Shown: positions 17,886-25,306, numbered from the stretch's first letter. The stretch is DNA of 64,000 bases from Salegentibacter salarius (GCF_900168265.1 NZ_FVZF01000002.1:186001-250000), one strand, 5' to 3'. Translations and numbers: made by a program. Notes: a model not told the origin generated them from the sequence alone.

Positions 17886-19133
17886 TTATTCGTCTCTTAA
17901 TGCTACAATAGGTTTAATTCTCGCAGCCCTCCAGGCAGGAAAAAATCCGGCAATAGCACCGGCAAGAACCAAAATAAAAACGGTGGTAAGCGCTACATTA
18001 AAATTAACTGCAGGATTAGCAATATACTGGGTTTCTATAAGTGGCCCCACGAATTCCAACAACAGTAAACTGGCAATTAAGCCAATAAACCCGGCTATTG
18101 CAGTTACAAAAATAGATTCGTGCAATACCATTCCAACTATAGAAAGCGGCTCTGCCCCCAGGGCTTTCCGAATTCCAATTTCTCGAGTTCTTTCTTTTAC
18201 GATAATGAGCATAATATTACTTACTCCCACAACCCCGGCGATAATGGTACAAATACCAACACCCCAAAAGAAGAATTTTATCATATCCATAAGATCGTAG
18301 AAGCGCTTCGCATTTTCCAGGGAATTATTTATGCTTACCGCACTTTCATCATCTGGAGCTATAGTATGTGTTTCTTTAAGTTGCGTTTCAACATCTGCGG
18401 TAAACCGATTAGAAGCAGCGAGAGCCGCTTGAAAATTGTCTTCGGGTTCTAAGGTGAAAGCCATATTGGCAATATTGTTACCGCCGCCAAAAACACGTTG
18501 AGCGGTAGAAATAGGCATAAAAACCTTACTTTCTTCTCGTTCGCCTCCCGGATCGGTATAAACTCCAATTACTTTAAAATTTATTCCGGAAATTTGAACG
18601 TATTTTCCTATTGGGTCTTTACTATCTTTAAAAAGGTCGTTTCGAACTTTATTCCCTACCACCACAACTTTTTCAAAATTGTCATGATCTTTATAATTTA
18701 CAAATCGGCCTTCTATCATCCCGCTATTTTCAAGAAACTGATAATCGGGATAAACACCTTCCACGCGATACGAGCCAGATTCTTTACCATAGTTTACTAT
18801 CCCATTCCAAATTCTAAAAATAGAAGATCTAAATTCTAAGTCGTCCTGGTGTTTTAAGGCGGTGTAGTCAAAATCTTCATTCTTCATTTGAATTCTCCTA
18901 CCCGGGTTTAAACCTTTGTATTCTTTAGAAGTCACACCGGTATAAACATAAATAATATTGGCGGCATCCCTTTCAAACTCCTGTGAAATTCCATTACGCA
19001 TACCTTCACCAATTCCCAGGAGAACTACCAAAATAAAGATCCCTGAAGCTACCGAAAGCCCGGTTAAAAAGGTTCGTAATTTATTTTTACGAATCGTATC
19101 AAAGATCTCTTCCCAACGCTCTAAATCAAACAT
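17886..19133 (-). CDS. MacB-like ABC transporter permease, paralog
   Basis: Second permease of the exporter, 415 residues, with the same plan as its neighbour: helix at about 20-42, periplasmic MacB-PCD domain, and an FtsX domain with VKERTREIGIRKALGAEP before the last two helices. Overall similarity to the adjacent permease shows tandem duplication. Its start overlaps the end of the ATPase gene by 8 bases (19126-19133), indicating translational coupling. Each carries its own coupling helix, so a heterodimer on an ATPase dimer is the likely form (inference). Confidence 0.9.
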   Translation of the reverse strand: MFDLERWEEIFDTIRKNKLRTFLTGLSVASGIFILVVLLGIGEGMRNGISQEFERDAANIIYVYTGVTSKEYKGLNPGRRIQMKNEDFDYTALKHQDDLEFRSSIFRIWNGIVNYGKESGSYRVEGVYPDYQFLENSGMIEGRFVNYKDHDNFEKVVVVGNKVRNDLFKDSKDPIGKYVQISGINFKVIGVYTDPGGEREESKVFMPISTAQRVFGGGNNIANMAFTLEPEDNFQAALAASNRFTADVETQLKETHTIAPDDESAVSINNSLENAKRFYDLMDMIKFFFWGVGICTIIAGVVGVSNIMLIIVKERTREIGIRKALGAEPLSIVGMVLHESIFVTAIAGFIGLIASLLLLEFVGPLIETQYIANPAVNFNVALTTVFILVLAGAIAGFFPAWRAARIKPIVALRDE

Positions 19134-19827
19134 TTTCCAGCGCTCTTACTTGATTAACCTTAGTATCCTGAATTATCTTACCGTCTTTTAAATTGACGAT
19201 TCTCTTTGTCATTGCAGCAATATCGGGTTCGTGAGTTACTACAAGTATTGTTCGGCCTTCATCATTGATCTCCTGAATTAGATTCATCACTTCATAAGAT
19301 GTTTTTGAATCTAATGCTCCGGTAGGTTCATCGGCTAAAAGTACTTTTGGATCGCTGGCTAGCGCTCTTGCAATTGCAACTCTTTGTTTCTGCCCTCCGG
19401 AAAGTTCATTTGGCAAATGTCCTGCCCAGTCGGCAAGACCAACTTTTTCCAGGTAAGCCATAGCTTTATCTACACGTTCGCCACGTTTAATCCCCTGGTA
19501 ATAAAGCGGAAGCGCTACATTATCCAAAGCATTTTTATAAGAAATAAGGTTGAAAGACTGAAAAATGAAGCCCAAAAACTTATTACGGTAACGAGCGGCA
19601 ATTTTTTCATTTAGATTTTTAATAGGAACGCCATCCAGGGTATAAGAACCTGAATCTGCTTCATCAAGCATCCCAAGAATGTTTAAAAGGGTAGATTTCC
19701 CCGATCCTGAAGACCCCATAATAGAAACGAGTTCTCCTTCGGCTACGCTAAAATTAATTCCTTTTAAAACGTGCAGTGAGTTACTACCCATTTTATAGGA
19801 TTTATGAAGATCTTTAATTTCTATCAT
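19126..19827 (-). CDS. MacB/LolD-type ABC transporter ATP-binding protein
   Basis: Cytoplasmic ATPase driving the MacB-like exporter. The start at 19827 gives 233 residues beginning MIEIKDLHKSYK, which fits the family; an upstream ATG at 19872 would add 15 residues that do not look like a domain. Motifs: Walker A GSSGSGKST (38-46), signature LSGGQKQRVAIARALA, Walker B VLLADEPTGALDS and the switch His in VVTHEPDIA. This is the LolD/FtsE/MacB-N subclass. It is the first gene of the minus-strand cluster ATPase-permease-permease-adaptor-tolC-adaptor-tsaB. No exact -7 element was found; TAACTTTT at 19895-19902 on the minus strand is one base off. Confidence 0.94.
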   Translation of the reverse strand: MIEIKDLHKSYKMGSNSLHVLKGINFSVAEGELVSIMGSSGSGKSTLLNILGMLDEADSGSYTLDGVPIKNLNEKIAARYRNKFLGFIFQSFNLISYKNALDNVALPLYYQGIKRGERVDKAMAYLEKVGLADWAGHLPNELSGGQKQRVAIARALASDPKVLLADEPTGALDSKTSYEVMNLIQEINDEGRTILVVTHEPDIAAMTKRIVNLKDGKIIQDTKVNQVRALENV

Positions 19828-19933
19828 CGCAGTGAAATTACAGGTTGCTAACTTTTTATTGAAAAGCGTCACCCATAAGACTCTGCGAAAGAGAAAAAGT
19901 TACAGTATAATTAAGAAAATATTTTGAAGTTGT

Positions 19934-20167
19934 TTAAGCTTCGCCAGATTTTTTGGCTTTTTTACGTGAACGATAGATAAAGTAACCTAACCCACCAACC
20001 AGGAGATAAGGAAAAGCCATAAGGTAAAGAATCCCATCATTGATACCTTTTGCAGCGCTTTGATCGGTATCACTTTCCAGAACTGCCCGACACATTGAGC
20101 ATTGTGCTTCTGCTATTTCAGGAAGCAAAAGTAAGAGGGAAATAAGAAATAAAAACCTGATTTTCAT
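19934..20167 (-). CDS. Small exported/membrane protein with CxxC after the signal peptide
   Basis: A 77-residue protein of unknown function. Counting from MKIRFLF, it has a signal peptide (about 1-20), a CSMC pair directly after the predicted cleavage site, an acidic stretch, one strong membrane helix (about 45-66) and a basic C-terminus (RSRKKAKK). The start at 20167 is preferred over 20188 because a -7 promoter element (20186-20193) overlaps the upstream ATG. The gene lies at the end of an oxidase assembly cluster, and the paired cysteines suggest a thiol or metal role in that pathway, but this is inference from position alone. Confidence 0.78.
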   Translation of the reverse strand: MKIRFLFLISLLLLLPEIAEAQCSMCRAVLESDTDQSAAKGINDGILYLMAFPYLLVGGLGYFIYRSRKKAKKSGEA

Positions 20168-20185
20168 AGTGATAATTTCTGAATG

Positions 20186-20193
20186 CAAAGTTA
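20186..20193 (-). promoter_or_regulatory. -7 element for the small CxxC protein gene
   Basis: Read on the minus strand this is TAACTTTG, an exact TAnnTTTG match, 18 bases before the ATG at 20167. No -33 TTG is seen at the expected distance. It supports the shorter start of the gene. Confidence 0.5.
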
Positions 20194-20213
20194 AGAAATT
20201 TTACTAGATAATT

Positions 20214-20309
20214 GAGATTAAATGCTCCGTCCCGAAAAATCGGGATGCCTAGAAATCAAGCTATATTTTCCAATAATAATGTTTTGTGAGCTTGCTACTA
20301 AGTTGTTTT
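20214..20309 (+). repeat. Dispersed intergenic repeat, copy 1
   Basis: About 96 bases that align with 43741-43827 in the opposite orientation. The right-hand 58-60 bases align without gaps at about four in five identical positions, and 14 of 16 left-hand bases match. In between, this copy has 22 bases containing a TCCCGA/TCGGGA hairpin (20229-20244), while copy 2 has 11. No open reading frame. It lies between the small CxxC gene and the DUF420 gene. Confidence 0.72.
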
Positions 20310-20364
20310 CGTTCAAGCTTCAATTAGAGGTGTTAAGACTTGATTTTTTCAGAAGCAATTATTT

Positions 20365-20904
20365 TTAATAATATGGCCACATAAAAATATAGACCAAAAC
20401 CCCGGTAATCGCCACGTATAACCAAATAGGAAACGTCCAGCGGGCAATTTTTGCGTGCTTTTTATATTCCCCGGTCAAACCGCGATACATAGTGAAAAGA
20501 ACTAAAGGCACAATAATGGCCGAAAGCACAATATGAGTTATAAGGATAAAGAAATAAACAGGTCGCAAAATACCTTCCCCGCCATAAGGCACAGGATCAT
20601 TACTGATTTTTGAGATCACATAACTCACTAAAAATATAGCTGAAAGCCCAAAAGCAATAATCATAGTATTTCGGTGCAATTTATATTCCCGAATACTCAT
20701 AAAGAAATAACCAAGCATCAATAAAATGGCCGTTGAGCCATTTAAAACCGCGTGAAAAAACGGGAAAGTCCCGGTTTGAGTACCAAAAATATTATAGCGC
20801 TCAGGCAAATACATTAAAATTAGCACTATGATAGGCACCAATACAGATAGCGCGATAATTACGGGCACCGCAACTTTATCGGTTTTTGTCAATGTTCTTT
20901 TCAC
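20365..20904 (-). CDS. DUF420 family membrane protein (oxidase cluster)
   Basis: Integral membrane protein of 179 residues with five predicted helices (about 13-33, 46-66, 78-96, 112-138, 152-172). DUF420 proteins are usually encoded beside Sco1 and cytochrome oxidase genes, as here, and may help assemble the heme-copper centre; conserved His residues in the helices (for example in FPFFHAVLNG and ILITHIVLSA) fit that idea. The start is a GTG at 20902-20904 that overlaps the Sco1 stop as GTGA, so translation is coupled. The exact reaction is unknown. Confidence 0.88.
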   Translation of the reverse strand: MKRTLTKTDKVAVPVIIALSVLVPIIVLILMYLPERYNIFGTQTGTFPFFHAVLNGSTAILLMLGYFFMSIREYKLHRNTMIIAFGLSAIFLVSYVISKISNDPVPYGGEGILRPVYFFILITHIVLSAIIVPLVLFTMYRGLTGEYKKHAKIARWTFPIWLYVAITGVLVYIFMWPYY

Positions 20905-21638
20905 AGTAATTTTTTAATATCTTCAATTAAAATATCAATTTGTGGTTCTTCCTCACCTTCCACTACCGATTTGTTTCTCTCTACCGAACCGCGGTAGTAT
21001 ATTATTGGGTTACCAAACCTATCCAGACGAGACCTAATATAACCTTCTTTATCTACAAGCGCGAACAAGCCCTGGTGTGCAAAACCACCGGGAACATCGC
21101 TATCTTCTCCCGCATAAATATTGAAGCCTCCATTGGCCAGGCCGTAAATAGAATCTTTTTCACCGGTTAATAAATTCCAGTTAGGATGATCTATTCCATA
21201 ATTTTCGGCATAAGATTTTAAAACCTCTGGCGTGTCATGTTTTGGATCTATAGAAAATGAAACTATTCCAAAATCTTCTTTATCCTGAAATTCTTCCTGA
21301 ACCTCTACGAGATTCTGATTCATTATTGGGCAAATTGTAGGACAGGTAGTAAAAAAGAATTCGGCCACATATACTTTCCCCAGGTAATCTTTATTAGAAA
21401 TGGTATCCCCATCCTGATTTACCAATTGAAAATCTGGAGCCTTTTTCTTTCTCCCATTAATTTCTATATAAGCAAGTTTCTTATTGGTATTAGATCTCTT
21501 TTCTGCGCCTTTAACATTCAACCTATCAGCTTTCACCACCTCATCACTCGTAATGGTTTTCACAATTTTGGGAATAAAAATAATTCCAAAGACAAGGATA
21601 ATTAGAGAGAGACCAATGTAAGAATATTTTCTTTTCAT
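20901..21638 (-). CDS. Sco1/SenC-family copper chaperone
   Basis: Membrane-anchored, thioredoxin-fold copper chaperone that delivers copper to the CuA site of cytochrome oxidase subunit II. The 245-residue protein has one N-terminal anchor (about 7-24) and a periplasmic domain with the copper ligands Cys99 and Cys103 (CPTIC) and His188 (GGFAHQG). Its partners CoxA and CoxB are encoded at about 44-47 kb in this window. It starts just after the stop of a related but ligand-less protein (21640-22284), and its stop overlaps the start of the DUF420 gene. Confidence 0.93.
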   Translation of the reverse strand: MKRKYSYIGLSLIILVFGIIFIPKIVKTITSDEVVKADRLNVKGAEKRSNTNKKLAYIEINGRKKKAPDFQLVNQDGDTISNKDYLGKVYVAEFFFTTCPTICPIMNQNLVEVQEEFQDKEDFGIVSFSIDPKHDTPEVLKSYAENYGIDHPNWNLLTGEKDSIYGLANGGFNIYAGEDSDVPGGFAHQGLFALVDKEGYIRSRLDRFGNPIIYYRGSVERNKSVVEGEEEPQIDILIEDIKKLL

Positions 21639-21639
21639 T

Positions 21640-22284
21640 TTAATTATTTTTTCTTTCGGCGTTATTCTTTTTTAAAGCTAACCGGTATTCGGCAAGAATT
21701 ACTTTTACGTCATCATTCATTTTATCGCTCAATTCTGCTACGGAGCGAGAATCATAGCCATAAACTTTTCCAAAATCTTCATCATCATCCCTACCTCTTA
21801 AATTAAGATCTTTATCCACAATAAAAACATAGGGAGTATAAGTACCTTCCAAATTATGCGGTGTATCAAAGCTTTTAAAGGTTTCTTTTATCTCTGTAGG
21901 AGCACCAAAAATGAATTTCCATTTTTCGGTTTCAGAAATACCACTAAACTCATCTTTAAATTTTTTGGCCTCCTCGCGGGCTTCGTTGGGAAGCACTACT
22001 ACAAACTGAAAATCATTGAATTCGTAATATTTCTCAAGTATTTTTTGATCAAGATTAAAGGTGTTGCCTTTTAGATCATCGAGATTTTCACCAAAAAAAG
22101 ATACAATGCTAATTTTATCCTCTAAGCTAATTGAATTCCCATCAAGGTCTTCAAACTCAGAAACATCGTTAACATTTTCGGTTAAAACAGGTAATTTGGC
22201 GAAATTATTTTGCCCTGAAGCAAAAAACATATAAGCGATAATAGGCAGTGCAAAGAGCACTAAAAGCACAAAAAACTTTTTCAT
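21640..22284 (-). CDS. Sco-like thioredoxin-fold protein lacking copper ligands
   Basis: Membrane-anchored protein of 214 residues from MKKFFVL. One N-terminal helix is followed by a periplasmic domain whose layout follows Sco1: FEDLDGNSISLEDK at the start, a central helix region, and TPYVFIVDKDLNLRGR where Sco1 has LFALVDKEGYIRSR. At the position of CPTIC it has only FFGENLDD, and the ligand His is also absent, so copper binding by the Sco mechanism is not possible. The start at 22284 is preferred because the -7 element at 22306-22313 would place transcription start below the ATG at 22308. It is followed by Sco1 after one base. Function unknown; a structural or regulatory Sco paralog is my inference. 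Confidence 0.8.
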   Translation of the reverse strand: MKKFFVLLVLFALPIIAYMFFASGQNNFAKLPVLTENVNDVSEFEDLDGNSISLEDKISIVSFFGENLDDLKGNTFNLDQKILEKYYEFNDFQFVVVLPNEAREEAKKFKDEFSGISETEKWKFIFGAPTEIKETFKSFDTPHNLEGTYTPYVFIVDKDLNLRGRDDDEDFGKVYGYDSRSVAELSDKMNDDVKVILAEYRLALKKNNAERKNN

Positions 22285-22305
22285 ATCCTGTATATAAAAG
22301 TGGTG

Positions 22306-22313
22306 CAAAAATA
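22306..22313 (-). promoter_or_regulatory. -7 element fused to the preceding terminator
   Basis: On the minus strand the element reads TATTTTTG, an exact TAnnTTTG match, and is the direct continuation of the U-tract of the terminator at 22314-22340. It lies 21 bases before the ATG at 22284. No -33 TTG is at standard distance. Confidence 0.45.
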
Positions 22314-22340
22314 AAAAGACGGTTTAACAAAACCGCCTTT
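22314..22340 (-). terminator. Intrinsic terminator after cytochrome oxidase subunit IV gene
   Basis: On the minus strand a 10-bp stem (22339-22330 with 22325-22316) has a 4-base loop and is followed by a T-tract. The only imperfect pair (22319/22336) is a G-U wobble in minus-strand RNA but a mismatch in plus-strand RNA, so the terminator is oriented to end the oxidase subunit unit. Confidence 0.8.
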
Positions 22341-22370
22341 CTATACATTTTTAACTTTTAAAGCCTTTAC

Positions 22371-22733
22371 TTAAAAATCCCAGGCAACGTGGTTAGTTTT
22401 ATAAACCTCGTAGATATAACCACCCTCGGTTAGAAGAATAAAAATAAGGTAACTAATCAAGAAAATTGACGTCCAAACTATTGCACGTCGTAAGCCTTTA
22501 GTTTCTCCCTCCAGGTGCATAAACGCCCAGGCGATATAATAAGCTTTGTAAATTGTTAGTATGATGAAGATCCAGTTAAGGAGCGACATACTTAAAAAAG
22601 AAGTTTCTGTTAGAAAATCGGGCTTTATAATCCCTAAAATAACTTCAACTAATGTTATAACGGAAAGGATTACAAAAACCGTCCAGATCCTCTTTGTATT
22701 AGATTCGTGATGATGTGCTGTATCGTGTGCCAT
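22371..22733 (-). CDS. Cytochrome c oxidase subunit IV-type membrane protein
   Basis: Small inner-membrane subunit (120 residues, three helices at about 15-33, 45-67 and 81-103) of the prokaryotic oxidase subunit IV family. The second helix region with IYKAYYIAWAFMHLEGE is the typical family signature. The N-terminus is His-rich (HDTAHHHESN), as in several proteins of this respiratory set. It is the last gene of the heme O synthase-subunit III-subunit III-subunit IV unit and is followed by an intrinsic terminator. Confidence 0.9.
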   Translation of the reverse strand: MAHDTAHHHESNTKRIWTVFVILSVITLVEVILGIIKPDFLTETSFLSMSLLNWIFIILTIYKAYYIAWAFMHLEGETKGLRRAIVWTSIFLISYLIFILLTEGGYIYEVYKTNHVAWDF

Positions 22734-22751
22734 TTTTATTTATTTCTGAAA

Positions 22752-23732
22752 TTAAACCAGGTAAAAGAATGTAAAAACAAATACCCAAACTAAATCTACA
22801 AAGTGCCAGTAAAGACCAACTTTTTCTACCATTTCATAATTACCTCTACGCTCGTAAGTTCCCAGAATCACATTAAAGAAGATAATGATATTGATGAGTA
22901 CCCCTGAAAAAACGTGGAAACCGTGAAAACCGGTAATAAAGAAAAAGAAATCGGCAAACAATGGCGGGCCATATTCGTTACGGGTAAGATTAGCACCTTC
23001 TATCACGCCAACAGCTTCACTATTTAATTTAGCAACGGACTCTTCGCGAGAAAGAATGGTTTTTTCACCCTCTTCGTTTACCATTTGAGTTCTTATTAAG
23101 AGGTCTGAGTTTTCGCCAAAACCTGCTTTTACTTCTTCTATAGAATAAGATGGTAAAGATCTTTCACTTTCAAACCAAATTCCATTTCTGGCTTCATGTT
23201 CTACTCTAACTGAAGCTTCTGGAACAGCGATATCTGAAAGAGCCACTCTGTGACCATCGCCATCAATAAATTGTAAAATGTTACCACCTTCGGTATAAAC
23301 AGCGCCATAAGTACCATTGATGAAATTTTTCCATTCCCAGGCTTGAGAACCAAGGAAAATAATCCCTCCAATTATGGTAAGAAACATATAAAAAGTAACC
23401 TTTCCTTTCTTTAACTGGTGACCGGCATCTACTGCCAATACCATGGTTACAGAAGAAAAGATAAGAATAAACGTCATTAAAGCCACATAATACATTGGTG
23501 CATCCACACCGTGTAAAAATGGGAAGTGATTAAAAACTTCGTCGGCAATTGGCCAGGAGTCTATAAATTTAAAGCGGGAGAACCCATAAGCTGCAAGAAA
23601 ACCAGAGAAGGTAAGAGCATCGGAAGTGATAAAAAACCACATCATCAATTTGCCATAACTGGCCTTTAAAGGTTCATTTCCACCACCCCAGGTTTTACCT
23701 TCGGTGCCTGTTCTAACAACAGTAGCTTCCAT
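22752..23732 (-). CDS. Cytochrome c oxidase subunit III with large extramembrane insertion
   Basis: Inner-membrane subunit III of the heme-copper oxidase. Counting from MEATVVRTG (start at 23732), 326 residues. The N-terminal helices contain MWFFITSDALTFSGFLAAYGF and the C-terminal ones GFHGFHVFSG and WHFVDLVWVFVFT, all subunit III hallmarks. Between the helix ending at WEWKNFI and LFADFFFF is an insertion of about 115 residues (bases 22971-23321), acidic and soluble. An upstream ATG at 23774 is disfavoured because a -7 element (23762-23769) lies between it and the gene. It is paired with a shorter subunit III paralog directly upstream. Confidence 0.9.
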   Translation of the reverse strand: MEATVVRTGTEGKTWGGGNEPLKASYGKLMMWFFITSDALTFSGFLAAYGFSRFKFIDSWPIADEVFNHFPFLHGVDAPMYYVALMTFILIFSSVTMVLAVDAGHQLKKGKVTFYMFLTIIGGIIFLGSQAWEWKNFINGTYGAVYTEGGNILQFIDGDGHRVALSDIAVPEASVRVEHEARNGIWFESERSLPSYSIEEVKAGFGENSDLLIRTQMVNEEGEKTILSREESVAKLNSEAVGVIEGANLTRNEYGPPLFADFFFFITGFHGFHVFSGVLINIIIFFNVILGTYERRGNYEMVEKVGLYWHFVDLVWVFVFTFFYLV

Positions 23733-23761
23733 AGAAGAGTATTTAAATTTTAAGTATTGCG

Positions 23762-23769
23762 CAAAAATA
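23762..23769 (-). promoter_or_regulatory. Candidate internal -7 element before the longer subunit III
   Basis: TATTTTTG on the minus strand, in the 47-base gap between the two subunit III genes, 29 bases before the start at 23732. No -33 TTG at standard spacing. It could give the last two genes of the unit separate expression. Confidence 0.4.
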
Positions 23770-23779
23770 CGCAATTTTA

Positions 23780-24361
23780 TTATCTAAAGAAATATAAAAA
23801 CACAAACAGGTATATCCACATAAGATCAACAAAATGCCAAAAAGTCGCACCTAGCTCAATACCAAGCATTTGACCTTTTTTATAACGTTGTTTAAAATGG
23901 TTATAAATTACTACTAAAAGCGTGATTATACCTGCCAGTAGGTGCACCATATGCACTAAAACCAACACATAAATAAAAGAAGTAGTAATACTACTTTCGC
24001 TTCCGGTAAAGTAATATCCGTTAGCAATAATTTCAGTAAAACCATTAAATTGAAAGACCACAAACAATACTGCAAGTACTAATGTGCCAATTAACATGGC
24101 TGAAGCATTTCTGCGATTTCCAGACAAAATACTTTGTTTCGCAAGAATAAAAGTGACACTACTCAAGACTATAACAAGCGTACTCCAAAAAAAGGCACTT
24201 GGCAGCTCGAATTCCGTTAGCCAGTCTGGCCTTGTTTTGCTCACAACATAAGCACTGGTTAAACCACCAAAGGTCATTATCATGCTAATTATTCCAAACC
24301 AGAGCATCATCTTTTTAGCCCGGTCGTATTTGTGCTTTTCAGCACCCTGAGTTAAATCCAT
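23780..24361 (-). CDS. Cytochrome c oxidase subunit III, short paralog
   Basis: Inner-membrane oxidase subunit of 193 residues with five helices. The N-terminal MMLWFGIISMIMTFGGLTSAYVVS and the C-terminal GATFWHFVDLMWIYLFVFLY match the subunit III family; it lacks the long insertion of its neighbour. Its start overlaps the end of the heme O synthase gene by 10 bases (24352-24361). Tandem long and short subunit III genes are common in Bacteroidota. Confidence 0.9.
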   Translation of the reverse strand: MDLTQGAEKHKYDRAKKMMLWFGIISMIMTFGGLTSAYVVSKTRPDWLTEFELPSAFFWSTLVIVLSSVTFILAKQSILSGNRRNASAMLIGTLVLAVLFVVFQFNGFTEIIANGYYFTGSESSITTSFIYVLVLVHMVHLLAGIITLLVVIYNHFKQRYKKGQMLGIELGATFWHFVDLMWIYLFVFLYFFR

Positions 24362-25254
24362 TGTCTTATAAATTTATCTAAAACATATACTATTTGTAGC
24401 AGCGTAATATAAGATACGCTCGCAAACATTAATTTTTTAGCTGCTTGGGCAGTTTTTTCTTTATACAATTTAAATGCATAATAAAGCATTCCCAGACCCA
24501 GCAAAAGAATAATTGCACCAGCAACAGGAGTTAGATAGAGTTTCCCTGTTACCCCAAACACCGGAATTAATGATACTAAAACAGTCCAAACAGAATAAAG
24601 AATAATTTGTATTGCAGTTCCCCTATCCCGTTTTCCGGTAGGCAACATAAAGAACCCACCTTTTTTATAATCGTCATATAACCACCAGCCAATAGCCCAA
24701 AAATGCGGGAACTGCCAGAAGAATTGGATCATAAATAAAGTGCCGGGTTCTATACTAAAATCTCCGGTGGCCGCTACCCAACCCAACATAAAAGGAATTG
24801 CTCCCGGAATAGCACCCACAAATACCGATAACGGAGTTTTAGTCTTTAGCGGAGTATATACACTTACATATATAAAAATACTAATAGCCCCAAACATCGC
24901 GGTTTTAGGGTTAATAATATATAGTACTATAAGTCCTGAAATTGTAAAAACACTGGCAATTAAAAACGCGGTACTTACCGACATTCTTCCATCGGGAATC
25001 GGCCGGTTCTTGGTGCGATCCATAAGCGCATCCAAATTACGTTCTATAACCTGATTGTATGCATTTGAGGCACCAACCATAAAATACCCGCCAATAGCTA
25101 ATAAAAAGACAGTAACAAAATCTATGTTATCGGCGCCTAAAAAATAACCTGCAATAGATGAAAAAACCACGCTTACAGCAAGCCGAACCTTGGTAATTTC
25201 TTTAAAGTCTGTTAGGATAGAAGCCGAGGAAGTATGTACACCGGTGCTGCTCAA
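24352..25254 (-). CDS. cyoE: Protoheme IX farnesyltransferase (heme O synthase)
   Basis: Integral membrane prenyltransferase that adds farnesyl to heme b to form heme O for the oxidase active site. The 300-residue protein has about eight or nine helices and the UbiA-type motif ASNAYNQVIERNLDALMDRT with its Asp and Arg residues, plus a second motif YDDYKKGGFFMLP. It is the first gene of a four-gene oxidase unit with a well-formed promoter upstream (25277-25306). The gene is also called ctaB in other bacteria. I see no heme A synthase (ctaA) in the window, so heme type cannot be decided here. Confidence 0.95.
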   Translation of the reverse strand: MSSTGVHTSSASILTDFKEITKVRLAVSVVFSSIAGYFLGADNIDFVTVFLLAIGGYFMVGASNAYNQVIERNLDALMDRTKNRPIPDGRMSVSTAFLIASVFTISGLIVLYIINPKTAMFGAISIFIYVSVYTPLKTKTPLSVFVGAIPGAIPFMLGWVAATGDFSIEPGTLFMIQFFWQFPHFWAIGWWLYDDYKKGGFFMLPTGKRDRGTAIQIILYSVWTVLVSLIPVFGVTGKLYLTPVAGAIILLLGLGMLYYAFKLYKEKTAQAAKKLMFASVSYITLLQIVYVLDKFIRQWI

Positions 25255-25276
25255 AAATAGGTTTTTTCAATTGGCG

Positions 25277-25306
25277 CAAAGATACTCCTTAATTGGGTTT
25301 TGGCAA
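25277..25306 (-). promoter_or_regulatory. Promoter of the heme O synthase-oxidase unit
   Basis: Full Bacteroidota-type promoter on the minus strand: TTG (25304-25306), 19-base spacer, TATCTTTG (25277-25284). It ends 22 bases before the cyoE ATG at 25254. Confidence 0.7.

Noticed and set aside
12727-19827. Export cluster as a recent genomic island
   Set aside because: No integrase, tRNA, direct repeats or obvious change of codon style; it is joined to tsaB within the same tight unit.
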